Shown: positions 11,896 through 23,459 of the stretch, piece by piece | How the letters are laid out: each line of letters begins with the position of its first letter | Position numbering within the stretch: position 1 is the first letter of the stretch | Assembly: GCF_000499845.2 (NCBI RefSeq) | Contig: NC_023749.2 | Coordinates: 15,400,698 to 15,464,697 of the forward strand | Length of the DNA: 64,000 nt | Source of the DNA: Phaseolus vulgaris | Taxonomy: Eukaryota > Streptophyta > Magnoliopsida > Fabales > Fabaceae | Reading direction: 5' to 3' | The notes under the pieces: model-generated | What the model saw: only the letters and a program-made list of their open reading frames with translations | Database searches by the model: none | Told to the model about the DNA's origin: nothing | Made by a program: the position numbers and the translations under genes

Positions 11896-13598
11896 GGTAA
11901 CTCTCCGTTTTTCAGTATTTTTCTAGACCAATATAATTTCCTTGAGGTGTCTTTTATTATTATTTTTTGATTTTAGATTAGATTGTATTTTCTTCAAAAT
12001 ATTAAAGTTTTTACAAAAAGAACATCATACAAATTGCATTTTACAGCCTAAATTTTGCTTGATTTGTCTAATGAGTGTTTTGATAATTTGAAGGAATAAT
12101 TTTTTGAACTAATTTTGACCTTGAAATCTTAAATGATGATATTGAAGTGATGAAGATTGGAAACCGAAACTTAAAAGAGCAAAAAAATATGCAAAAACAT
12201 GCAATAAATGATAAAAAATTCTTGGTCAACCTGCACTAGACGGTCAACACTAAATATGAAGAAAGAAGCTGACATTCATTTAGTTAGTTTTAGACGATTT
12301 TTGGGCCCGATTGAAAAGCCCATTCAATTGTAAAGATTAGAAATTCTATAAATAGAGTAGAAGTAACACTAACACACTGAGACACTTAGATACTTAGTTG
12401 GTTAGTAGATGCGACAATTTTAGTTTTCTGTTGTATGACATTTTGAGATCCAAATAATTGATTTAAGTTTATCTTCTTCATTCCTGTTTCTTATTCTCTT
12501 TACTTTTCGCAATTTCTCACTTCTTCTTTTGAAAAAATTATGGAAAAGGGTTTCAGCTATTTGAACACCTTGTTAGATGTTGCTCTATTTTAATGTTTTT
12601 CTCTTCAAAGTCTTTAAAAATTATGTTTTCGACTGAAAATAGGTTTTTAAGGACATATGAAACAACTGATTATATGCTTCTTCATTATCAAGAAATCCAA
12701 ATTTAGGTCCATTAGATTTGAAGTAGAAGAAAAATGAACCATGGTTTCGATCCTTGTTTTTCATTGTTGAATTGTGTTCTACTTTTCTTTATTGCATTTC
12801 TATTAAATTCATGTTGGTTTACATTTTTTTCATTTATATTTGAATTTTTTACATTTTCCTTTCACTTTTAATACATTCTAAAGCATTCTTAGTTTACATT
12901 TCATCATGCCTTAATTTACGATATAGTTTTTGCATTTCTACAATTTACAATTCCCTCAATTTATCTTTGTGCCCTTTATGTTTCCAACCCTTTATATTTC
13001 ATGCAATTTACTTTTTGTTCATTTACATTTCTCACACAATTTCATTTTCTTGCAATTTACTTTTCACATTCTCACTTTTATTATTTTTCGTTCTCTATAA
13101 ATTGAACTATTACATAGTCTAGTTAACGATGGTTAACTAAGGAGTTTAATAGTTATACTTAGTTTTTTTTAATTTATTTTAATTTCTTTTAGTTAATTTG
13201 TTTTTACATCAAACGCTTTATCCTTTCAATTTTCTTTGTTGTATAACTATTAGGCGATTTAGTAGACGATGGTCGTCTAGACTATCTAATAGTTGTACTT
13301 AGTTGTTTACTTTACAAATTTACTTTTGTGTTGCACTTTTCGTTTTAGAGTATATTTACTTTCGAATTCATTCCTGACTTTATAGTTCTTTACATTTTAG
13401 TGTTTATTGCATATTCTGTTGCAATTTTATTTACCTCAATTTCAGTTTGTTTATGTTTCCAATTTATAATTTGAATTCTCTTTTTCGTACTTCACATTTA
13501 ATCATTTACTTTCAAGTCATTTACATTTCTAGTGTCATTAGACAATCTATCAAACGATTGTCTTATTAGATGTTCTAGTGTACACTTTGTCTTTACAA
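11896..13598 (+). mobile_element. Athila/Tat-like LTR fragment, copy A
   Basis: This stretch separates the RT-side and RNase H-side halves of the decayed Copia pol. It resembles 23460-25060: both have AATTCTATAAATAGA (TATA box), a downstream AGGTTTATCTT- or AAGTTTATCTT-type word, an ACCATGGTTT word, and then long tracts rich in CATTTACATTT. Copy A also carries three spaced versions of a motif with GACAATCTA or GTCTAGAC next to ACGAT. The layout suits a long Gypsy LTR with a pyrimidine-rich tail, but exact ends and a target-site duplication were not found. Confidence 0.45.
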
Positions 13599-14020
13599 TC
13601 AGAATCATTGGGATGCACTTGCACGACTCATGAAATATTTATGAAGTGTTATAAATTATGCCACTAAATATAGTGGATTTCCCACTATACTAAAAAGGTA
13701 CACCGATGCTAACTATATCACTTATTCATATGAGACAAAATCTACAAGTGGTTATGTCTTTACACTTGGGGGTGGTGTTATTACATGGAGATCAACCAAG
13801 CAAACAATTATTGCAAGATTAACAAAGGAATCAACGTTCATTGCTCTTGAAATGGTTGCAAGTGAAGCTGAGTGGCTGAAAAAACATCTTAGCAAATATT
13901 TCATTAGGAATGAAACCAACCCCATTTATGTTAATGCATTGTGATTGTCATTCAACGATAACTATAGCTAAAAATAAAACTTACAATGAAAAAAGTCGAC
14001 ATATATAATTGAAACATACT
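13599..14020 (+). pseudogene. Copia RNase H remnant
   Basis: Readable pieces include HWDALARLMKYL, then STSGYVFTLGGGVITWRS and ASEAEWLKKHL, which are the characteristic RNase H and connection motifs of Copia pol. In-frame stops occur (one right after MKYL). It continues the decayed pol after the insertion at 11.9-13.6 kb. Confidence 0.8.
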
Positions 14021-14763
14021 TTGATAAAATAGTTACTGAAGAGTGAAACAATTTCCATTAATTATGATAAGTCAAAACGAAATCTGATTGACCCTTTAAA
14101 GAAACCCTTAGGGAGAAACATATTTTAGAAACATTAATGGGAGTGAGAGTCAAGCCAATTGCAACAAACAAGGGATAAAAATCTAACCTTTGTTATTGAA
14201 GATCCCATGAATAAGATTCATATGGGTAAAAACAAGTCACTAGTCAATTCTGCTAGCACTAAGATTGATTTAAATCAATTTTATGTCAAAGTGCTACATA
14301 CTGCATAATTGAGTAGAAAAACTTAGTGGTTAATGTGATATAAATAATTTTAACTTCGAACAAAGTTTTGAATGATTTTCATATCCCTTACCGGTGGTGT
14401 ATGATTTGCAACATACACTTGATAAAATGACCTATATGAGTGTCAATTGGAGCTACTTGTTTTAGGTCTTGGAAAGATCTTTGGAGCATTAATGAATACT
14501 AAACACATGCATGACCTAGTAAGCGCAACTAAACGATAACAACAAAAGTTGTAGCAGTGTATTGTGATTAATTAATTGTTAGCACAAATTAAGTATTTTG
14601 GTTCATATAGCCTTTTTAACAATTATATTATGTGTTAAGTTTCTAATTTTAGAATTGATTCATATAGTTTGTTATAGCATCTTTTCCTGCATTACATTTT
14701 ATATTAGACTTATGATTTTTCTTCTTTCCTTTTTTGCATTTTACATGAAGGAAATTTATACAC
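14021..14763 (+). other. 3' untranslated part of decayed Copia
   Basis: After the RNase H remnant there is non-coding DNA up to the right LTR. An open stretch at 14598-14837 is hydrophobic by composition only and runs into the LTR, so I do not call it a gene. A purine-rich GAAGGAAATT word just before the LTR may be the old polypurine tract. Confidence 0.5.
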
Positions 14764-15307
14764 TATGGGTATTACAAAAGACAAATTGTCCCACATTTCT
14801 TAGTTTTCACACTATTCAAAAGGTTTATATACAATAATTCTCCATTATCTTTAAAATGGGTAACAGAGGAGGTAGGCCTTGGGCGCATGAAATTGTAGGC
14901 ATTATTTAGACTTTTTGTGCCCGATTCAGTTCTTTTTTTCACTGATTTCCCCCTGCATGCAATAAGGAGGTCAAGGTACTTTTTGCCATTTGGTTTAATT
15001 ATTTATTTTCTTTTTGCCTTTGGTTAATATGAATGTTGTCTCCCCTTTCATTGCAACGTTCATCCTACTCTTTCATAACCTAGGGGATTGCAGGAATGTG
15101 TAAGTCAAATCTTCATTTCCTATAAATAAGTGTTTCTCCTTTCCTCTCCTCTAAATCGTGCCTTCACTCATTCTCTTATTTTCTCCTATCTTAGGATTCT
15201 CTTTCTTGAGAGAAGTTACTAGTTTTGTGAGTCCCAATATCGCCCTATAAATTCTTGTTGAACAATGGTGGCTTACGCAACGTACTACGAATAAATTCTT
15301 AAAGACA
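14764..15307 (+). repeat. 3' LTR of decayed Copia
   Basis: It is collinear with the split left LTR, including TATGGGTATTA at the start, TAGTTTTCACAC, a TTCCTATAAATAAG TATA box and a final TTAAAGACA. It shows the uninterrupted state at the place where the left LTR carries the hAT-like element, which confirms that insertion. Confidence 0.75.
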
Positions 15308-17130
15308 ATGTTTATATATACATTAGCAAACTATTTTTTTCGTGTTTCCAACTAATTGTTACTACAACATATAAACTTACACTATCAAAACACACATTAT
15401 GATTATGATGCTATTATTTCCCTTAAGTAATATGGGAAAAACTTTAAACTTTTCTTTCTCTTATACACTTACTTCTTTAACATCTTTGCACACCATTAAA
15501 AGTATTTATTATATTTCTTTTGTTGTTTTATTGAAAGATGAATAAAATAAAAAATAATATGAAATCAAAGGTTATTGCTTGTTTAACAGTTAGAACTTAG
15601 AGTTAATAATATAAATTTTGTTTTTTTATAAAATTATTTTTTTAAATTAAAATTTTTGTTCAGTGTGATTTATATATTGATGTAATATTATGAATCGAAA
15701 ATTTGCTAAATCATGCTCTTCTCAATCTAAAGGTGATAAAAAGAGAATATTATAATTAATTCTCACGTGAACTAAGACTAAACATCGAATTAGGTCAAAT
15801 TTGAGTCCAATAAACCACTCCAGTATAATTTGAATTTGACATTTTAAGATTTATATATGAATATTAACTTATCAGATTAATCAGATGTAAGTTGCAGGTT
15901 AATTTGGATGGATAATTCTGGTTCTCAAATTTTTTGAAAGAAAAAACTTTTATTTTAATTTTAAATGAATAAAATAAACACATCCAACTTTTAGTAAAAA
16001 AAATTATGATATAATTTTAATAATAAAATATGACTTTACATAGTTTATTAAAAAAATATCATACTAAAATAAATTTAAAATTATATATACATATAAATTT
16101 AAAAATATTAAAATATCCTTTTTTAATTAGTTCAGATACTCATAAATTTTTATATATATATATATTATTTTATTTTTAAATTTCATCATTATTATTTATT
16201 TCATCTAACTTTATTTAGTAATATTACTCTGTTATTAACCATAAACCTATATCCAAATTTCTTTCGGAATTCTTCGATTACGTTTGGAAGAATTTTTTTT
16301 TTTTCCCAGAGGTCTAGAGTGAACGAAGTCAAAGACATAAAAGAAAAATTATGAGAACTTCATTAAAAATTAATATGCATATACTTAAATCAAGAAGCAA
16401 CCTGCACTAATAGCAATTATTTAGTAGCTCGTGAAATCAAGAGATCTTGAAAGATTACCTACCAAATAATATTTTCATAGCTTTAAAAAGATTCGATCCA
16501 TATTTATGATTAACACGTGTTGATTAGAAAATTGGTTTCCAAATAATATTTTAGGTTCCAGATTATAAATAAATAAAAATGTCATTGAAAGAAGAAAACC
16601 AATTAATTATCAATAATGGAAGGCAAAAAAGCGTTGTTGTGTCAACTCTTAAGTAATGCACAACGCAACCCTTTAGAAAACGATAATAAATATTTTCATC
16701 ATACATTTAAGAAATTAAAAAGTAAAAAAAATATATATTATTGATATACTTCTACAATATTCATGTGAAAATAAAACATAAAAATTTCTAACATTAAAAA
16801 TATGGATATTAAGGACAAAACAAGTTTCAGTACTGTAGTGTTTTTTTTAATTATTTTCTTTAGTAGATCTTATCAAACTTTCAGTGCCCATGTTGTTGAA
16901 ATAAAACTAAGACCTATGATTAATGTTGCAAATTACAACTACAATATATATAAGGTAGAGTGAAATTAAAAATCACAACCAAAATCTCACTGATGAAAAT
17001 TGAGAAACATATTTCATCTAAAGGAATTAATACAAGAAAGAAGTGAAGGAAAAAAAGGTAGAACGAAAATGGTGGTTCAACAACAAATGACCACAAATTC
17101 TACTCTAACATGGTAACACATAAAAAGTGT
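15308..17130. other. AT-rich intergenic DNA
   Basis: No coding or structured RNA signal was recognised. Long A/T runs and a short (TA)n run near 16150 are the only regularities. This is the downstream flank of the minus-strand CASP-like gene. Confidence 0.55.
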
Positions 17131-18119
17131 TCAGTTTTTTCTCAAGAGGAGAGGGTCTATGATGGTATGAATGGAATGCAGAAGAAGAATTATGTATATA
17201 ATCATTGCAATGAAACCAGCGATTAAAGCTCTTGTGGCTTCATCACAATATTTGGGAACTGAATCACATATCGGTAGCCAACCTGCATAATTGTTTCCTT
17301 TCTTTCCCACCTGAGCTATGGCCACAGCTGCAGAGAGGCTTGAGACAAGTAGAATGGTGAACACCTACCCAAAAATGAACCATTAATATAATCCTAGTTA
17401 GAATTTGACTCATCTATAATATAAAGTGCTCATGTTATAATAATAATATATAATATACTTACTCATATATTCATTTTATCTAATCAAGGTTAGTTACATG
17501 ATGAATCACATTATGTTGTTTAGTTCAGTTAACATGCATATTAGAATTTGTGTTTGAGACAACTCAATTCTAAAGTGAGAAGTTTTTCAAATTCTATCTT
17601 TTTTAAGGTGAGATTTGAGTTTTCTTTAGTATGATCAATGAATGGAGTGAAGAAGTTATTAAAGTGCTTGATTATGGGTTGGCTACTATTGATTAAGCAC
17701 AGTAATGTAGTGTATGTGTTGAGACGTGCTAATATAAAGAAAGAGGAGGCTTTAGGACATTTACCAAATCCAAGGCTACCACAAGTTGCCATAGCAAGCT
17801 TTTTGCAGGAAGAAAGAGCACAAAAAATCCATAGACAGTGATAACAGAGTATGCAATGACAAAGTACCTAAGTAGAAACCATTTTATCAGTTTTCAGAAT
17901 GAAGGAAGCCAACATTTTCTTGACCAGAAAAGATTAATAATTATAACCACTAGAAGACACTTACTTGAAGGCAGGGGAATTGGTGTATTTTGCTTCAAAG
18001 GACACTGTGAAGATGGTAACTGTGTCATGGCTAGTAGCCATCATAATGACTGCTGAAAGGGTTGCTGCAAAAGCCAAGAACCTTAGCAGAAGATGGCACA
18101 CCCACCTAGTCTTGGCCAT
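17131..18119 (-). CDS. CASPL1C: CASP-like protein, CASPL1C subfamily
   Basis: Three exons on the minus strand: 17965-18119, 17765-17867 and 17131-17364. Introns of 97 and 400 bp have GTAAGT..CTTAG and GTAAAT..GGTAG borders, and the phases join to give 163 residues ending in TGA. The start is the ATG giving [14 protein letters not shown]. Four hydrophobic segments (about residues 8-28, 52-70, 84-103 and 137-158), an EAKYT stretch in the first loop and [14 protein letters not shown] in the second loop fit CASP-like (UPF0497) proteins of group 1C. CASP-family proteins form plasma-membrane scaffolds; CASPs proper organise Casparian strip deposition, while roles of CASPL1C members are largely unknown. 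Nothing is broken: all splice sites and frames are intact. The subfamily is assigned by recognition of conserved words, not by alignment. Confidence 0.9.
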
Positions 18120-19354
18120 GGATTTGTGCACTGTGAAACCTCAAGCAATGGTTTAAATTAATGGATGAACATGATGAAGTGTTGAAATTTCAAGGATGTT
18201 AGGAAAGAAAAAAATGGGGTAATGCACTGAAGTTATAGTACACATTTGGGTTGTGTTAGGTGAAATTCTTATCTGTCTTGATTGAGTCTATGCCACCGTC
18301 ATTTAACAATTTTTTCTAGTTTTGCTGCTACCTCCCTTCCTTTTGTGGTGTTCATGTAAGCAAATCCATTTTTATCTTAGTAATCAGTAAGATTAGTTTG
18401 GTGTCCTTTTCAGGCTAATTTATGGCCAAGAAAATGTTAAGATACTAGATGAAGCAGGTGAAATTTCCAACCTAAACACAAAGCTAAATGATTTTAATAT
18501 TGTTGTTCTGTCTTTTGTTTTATGTCTTTTTGTTTCCCTTTCAATTGGTTCAGCTAGCAAGAAAGGTGTTGCACCCTTTTCAACAGTCAGCACATGCTGC
18601 TTCTCCACACTAAAATGTTGATTCAGAAGCATTATTTGGTACCAAAAATACTGCGCCAAAAGTCACCAACGCGTTAATTTGACCAATTTAGTTTTACATT
18701 ACCATTCACGGGGTAGGAGTAAAAATAATTTTCAATTATGATGTCATTAAACATTTAACTTTAATTTAAATGATTGTATGTTTGTCATTTATTTTTTGTT
18801 TTTCTTGAGTTGTGAGTGCATAATCTCTTATCAGAATGAAACGTAACATAAATAGAAAAGTTTTGTTAACACTAATAAACCCTAAATAGCATACACGTGA
18901 TATGGTTTATAATAATATTATAATATTTTTAAATTAAAACATTAAATAAAAATAAATAAAATATTAATTTATTAAGGTGTGAAGTGTATGTTTTTATTGT
19001 TGAGGGAGTTAATATATCAACATCCAAACTTAAATAAAGAGTTCAAAAACTATCATAATCTTAGATAAATATAAAAAAATATGTATTTATGGTACAAAAT
19101 CGGTTGAGAAAAATAATATTTCTTAAAATTCAAAAAATAGAACTTATAAAATACATCTATGGATGTGGACACAATTTTTGATACATAGTTAGAAGGCCTA
19201 AAAATTAAATTGAGGTATTGTTCTAAAACAATAAATGATTGTTTATATATTTTATAGACATTGTGTTTAATTTCCATTATTAAATTATTAAAATATTATT
19301 AAAGAAGAAGATAATAAGGGGAAAATTTATGATAATTATATTAAGAAATTGACT
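18120..19354. other. Upstream flank of the CASP-like gene
   Basis: The first few hundred bases should contain the promoter of the minus-strand CASP-like gene, but no convincing TATA box was seen at the expected distance. The rest is AT-rich with no recognised feature. Short open stretches at 18420-18659 and 19053-19277 on the minus strand have no domain or codon evidence. Confidence 0.45.
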
Positions 19355-19359
19355 TTAAG

Positions 19360-20016
19360 TGATGACAGAGTTTTCAGCTCAGGATTAATCATTAGGATAA
19401 TGACTAGAAGAATTTAAGAGGAGTGAGATTCTGTTACTGATGGCAAAGACATGTTTGAAAGAGTCATTACCTAGTGGTACAATCTAAAGTAGAATTTAAA
19501 TTTCTTGCTCAAAAGTATAATAGAATTTTGGCTTGTATTTTGGCTTTGAGTATATTAGGGTTAAGGTTAGATTTCTAAAATCTACTTAGGATATAATTGG
19601 GTTTAATTACATCCCACATTAAAAACCTAATTAGTCACACATGACACACTTTGTCGCACTTGCCATGTGATTAGCTATTGACACCTAGTTTTAAATTCAA
19701 AATTCCCTCCATTTACCTATAAAAGGAGGTGCTTGACTCTTAAAAATTCAGATGAATACATTAAAGTTGTGCTATTGAATTTGGAAGCCTTAACTTTTCT
19801 TTGTCTAGCCTTTTTAGGATAGACACCTTTTGATCTCTTCCTCTCCTTTTTTCAAGTGATTAGGCCTCACCTATCACTCTCTAATACACCTCACGACACT
19901 CAAACTTCATGGGAATTCTATGAGTTCTGCCTTGGTTCCATTCCTCCATTGCTTCCACATCTAAATTCCAAGCCAACCGGTGCTAGTTTCACAACCATGA
20001 AGAAGGAACTTCATCA
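19360..20016 (+). mobile_element. Solo LTR, 657 bp, TSD TTAAG
   Basis: The segment starts TGATGA and ends TCATCA, perfect six-base inverted termini, and is flanked by TTAAG at 19355-19359 and 20017-20021. A TATA-like box, CCTATAAAAGG, lies near 19720. Independent support comes from the target: joining the flanks gives ACTTTAAGTCTAACTCAACC, which occurs intact in the neighbouring repeat copy near 20185. No internal sequence is present, so it is a solo LTR. Superfamily is not certain. Confidence 0.85.
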
Positions 20017-20290
20017 TTAAGTCTAACTCAACCTTACAAAATCGGCTTATAAGGTAAGGTTGCACAAACATACATTATATTTATGAGTGATTCGATAGCG
20101 GTCCGATAATAAATGACGGATAAACCCAACAAACTCTCGCAAGAATAAACTCTAAATGACTTTGATGTCATCTTAAAAAAATAACTTTAAGTCTAACTCA
20201 ACCTTATAAAACCAATTCATAAGATGAGATTTTCACTCATTTATATATTATGAATTATCTTTATATCTAGTTGAAGTGGGATCTCCAACA
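20017..20290 (+). repeat. Pair of direct repeats (AAGTCTAACTCAACC family)
   Basis: Two diverged copies, near 20020-20090 and 20185-20260, begin AAGTCTAACTCAACCTTA and continue through a CTTATAAGGTAAG / TCATAAGATGAG stretch. This word is familiar from many legume intergenic regions (recall). The first copy was split at its left edge by the solo LTR at 19360-20016. The element class is unknown. Confidence 0.55.
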
Positions 20291-21718
20291 AGTTAACTGA
20301 TTTATTTTCAGAGATATGAACTAATTTGAAAGAAATTTTGTCTGTGATGCAAAATAAATAGTCTTTTATTAAGCTGCAATTAGTATTTAAAATTATTTAT
20401 CATTTGATGCAAGATTAACATGATAAATAAATAAATTACCAACTATTTTTTTAAATCATTTATAAGTTTCCATTCATTTGTTTTTTTATAAAATGCAAGC
20501 CACCTCACTTTTAACGAGCTTTCTTTTTCCTTCTTTTCTGTTTCCTAACTTTGCATCTCCTCATCAAGACGAAGGCTTTTATATTGAATTCTTCATCACG
20601 ATTCACGATCAAATTCTTACCATAACACCAATTTTTATTAGAGGTCAATTTTAATTTTCTTTTTCCAGAGACTAAGGAGGAAGATCTAGAGTGTCCATTC
20701 TATTCTTCACCCAATACTGATTTTATGCTTAAACTTACACATTCAATAAAGTTATATATTATTAAGTAATTTAAAAGAACATTAAATTTAATTTGTAAAA
20801 CACTTATAAAAATTAGTAATCTTATTACATATAATCATTTATAGCTAAATGACCAGAAATGTATACAAAATGTTATGATAGGTTTTATTACTAAACAATT
20901 TTCACTTTTGATTTTTGTTTGCAACTTTAAAAGACCATTTTGGTAAAAAAAAAACAACTTTAAAAATACACACGGTAGTTTAAATATGTAAAAGAGGAAT
21001 AATCAGTGGAGACGTGGCAATTATAAGTTCATGTCCCCACTTGTCGTTTTCGTTGTCAAATCACATTTCTTTAAATTTTGGACCAAGTTAAGTTGAAAAT
21101 ATTTAATATAATATTTTTTCTATTTCGTTCTAGTCATTACTCTCCTATTCAAGAAATGCCATGGAAAAGAAAGGCTACACATTAAAAGATAATCACCTTA
21201 TCCATTTCATATTACTTTCATGATGTGATGGAATTAAGTATCAACCAAAATTTATAAAAAAAATGGCCAATGTTCTAAACTTTACCAAAACAAATGATTA
21301 ATCATCTAAAATCCTTTCAAAAAAACTTATAAATAGACTAATGTTCTGAAATATTAATTTTATAGCTAATTTATTCCAAATATTTAATTTAGAGAATTTT
21401 TTTATCTATAACATATACGAATGCATTTTAAGTAAGACATTATTATTATTTTGTCTCAAAATAAATATGATTTAGTCTTTTTCAATAGTTGAGTTGAGAA
21501 TCTTAATTTTTAATTAATCAAATATATATATGTAATTTTTTCTTTAATAACCGACATATTTATTGTTGTTGGTAATTTTTATGAAATAAAATAAAATTTC
21601 AATAATATTAAAATAGAGTAAGAAGTGATACTAATTTATGTAAAATGAAAATCTTAAGGTGATGTAGTTTTAGTATAGAACATGCTAAATTTAGAAAAAT
21701 GATAAACAAACATCTTTA
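20291..21718. other. AT-rich intergenic DNA
   Basis: Nothing coding or repetitive was recognised over this stretch beyond A/T runs. Confidence 0.5.
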
Positions 21719-22126
21719 CCCTAAAAGAAAATCAATAAATAACAATTAAATTTAGAGACAAAAAATAATTAGTCACTATATTAACTAAATTAGATACTAA
21801 TTTAGAGACTAACAAATTTTTGGTATCTAAAGTAGTTTCTATTATTAATAAAAATTTATAAAATAGTTTCTAAATTTGTATATAAATTAGCTACCTATTT
21901 TAGATTCTAAATTGGTGTCTAAAAGTAGTAAGTAGCTAAAATTTTGGTAGTTAAGGGTTACATACCCATTTAAAAACTATTTTATAAATTTGTATTAATA
22001 ATAGAAACTAATTTAGATACCAATAACTTTTTTAGTTTATAAAATGATATCTAATTTACTCAAATAGTAATTAATTACTTTGGTCTATAGAATTAGTTTC
22101 AATTTAATGTAAATTTTCTTGTAGTG
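21719..22126. mobile_element. CACTA-like foldback MITE, about 408 bp
   Basis: The right end, read on the minus strand, starts CACTACAAGAAAATTTAC, the classic CACTA-type terminus; the left end, CCCTAAAAGAAAAT, matches it at 12 of 14 positions. The inner arms are long inverted repeats: AGTTTCTATTATTAATA near 21835 pairs with TATTAATAATAGAAACT near 21995. There is no coding capacity. Flanking trinucleotides TTA and ATA agree at two of three bases, so the 3-bp duplication is not proven. Confidence 0.7.
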
Positions 22127-22325
22127 ATATATGATTTATCCTGATTTTATACCTTCAGCCGATATTTGTTTCTATTAAAAACTTGCTTTATTTTTCACGT
22201 GGTATTAAACATTAAGTATTTTCTTCATGTTTCACTTTCTTCTCCTAATTCCAATTCACTTGATTATTGCAAGCACACTATGTTTCATTATGATTGAATT
22301 GTTCTCCTCCTCACATCTGAGCATG

Positions 22326-23458
22326 AGCATTGTGAGAATCACTGAGCCTGGTGCAACTCTAAAAGGGTGAGTGGACATGGTAAACGTACATGGGATTACA
22401 AGTTTTTTTTTTTCTGAACCACAATATTATGGTTAAACAAGTACAATGTTTTGATTAAATTGGTACAACTGTTGGTTAAATTCATATTTGAACCAATATG
22501 ACAATTGCAACACATCCAAGCACTACCTAACCATTAAAAGAACTTGTGAAATTCCTATATAGTCATCACCAACCTTGTTATAACATGAAAAAAGTTATCA
22601 ATATGTGAACCAAAAATGATTGACTTAACAAGTTGTAATAGTTGGTTAAATGAGTCTATTTGTTGATTAAGAACCTCAATTTAGGCATTGTTACAATTAT
22701 ATCATATGGGAGTAATATGTGAAAATCACTAGGCTTGTTGCAACTTTAAATGAGTGAGTGGACATGATGGAGACACACGAGATCACAATTTTTTTTTTCT
22801 GGACCAAAACACTTAGTTAAACTAGTTATATATTTTTTTTGTTAAGTCACTATAATTGTTGGTTAAGTTAATGTCTTAACCAATATGCTAATTATAACAC
22901 ATTCAAATACTACATAACAAATAGTAGGAACTGTAAAATCCTTATAGTCATCACTAGTCCTGCTATCACATAAAAAATAATTGTTGTTATCTTTGTGTAT
23001 ATGTGGACTGAAACTGACTGGTTAAACACATTGAAAGAGTTTGTTAAATTAGTCCATTTGTTGGTTAAGGCCATCAACCGGGACTTTGTGTCAATTGTAT
23101 CACATGAAAGTAGTGTGCGAGAATTGTTAGACTTGGTGCAACACTGAATGAGACATGATGGAGACACATGAAATCCTAAAACTTATTCTTTTTTCTAAAC
23201 CAGAATACTTTTATTAAATCACTATAATTGTTGGTCAAGTTAATAATTGAACTAATATGCCAATTGTAGCACATTGAAATAGTAGGCACTGTAAAATTCT
23301 TATAGTAATCATCACTCTTGCTGTCACATAAAAAATATTTGTTATTATATTATATATGTGAACCAATGATAAAGTTCATTAAATAAGTTGAATTTTTTGG
23401 TTTAATGAGTTCAATTGTTGGTCAAGGGTCTCATCCGAGACAATGTGACAATTGAGAT
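22326..23458 (+). repeat. Tandem repeat, about 400-bp unit, three copies
   Basis: Copies start near 22326, 22711 and 23109 at AGTGTGAGAATCACT-like words and share, in order, GAGTGGACATGATGGAGACAC, a T-run followed by CTGAACCA, ATAATTGTTGGTTAAGTTA, ACACATTCAAATACTAC, TCCTTATAGTCATCAC and TTTGTTGGTTAAGG. The third copy is shorter and ends where the LTR-like segment at 23.46 kb begins. Divergence between copies is clear by eye. It looks like a short, old satellite-type array without coding potential. Confidence 0.8.
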
Positions 23459-23459
23459 T

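Larger units (their letters stand above)
5735..15307 (+). mobile_element. Decayed Copia (Tnt1-like) element with nested insertions
   Basis: Two diverged LTRs (5735 to about 8667, interrupted; about 14764 to 15307) flank broken gag, protease, integrase, reverse transcriptase and RNase H sequence in the usual Copia order. The LTRs share TAGTTTTCACAC near their starts, TTCCTATAAATA boxes (TATA box) and AGTTACTAGTTT-type words further on. The left LTR is interrupted at 6229-8503 by a hAT-like element with a solo LTR inside it, and pol is interrupted at about 11.9-13.6 kb. The right LTR lacks about 115 bp present in the left one. No matching target-site duplication was found at the outer ends, as expected for an old insertion. 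End points are good to a few bases on the left and about ten on the right. Confidence 0.8.

Noticed and set aside
17541..18156. Plus-strand and other open stretches over the CASP-like gene
   Set aside because: They are antisense or intron-crossing readings of a well supported three-exon minus-strand gene.
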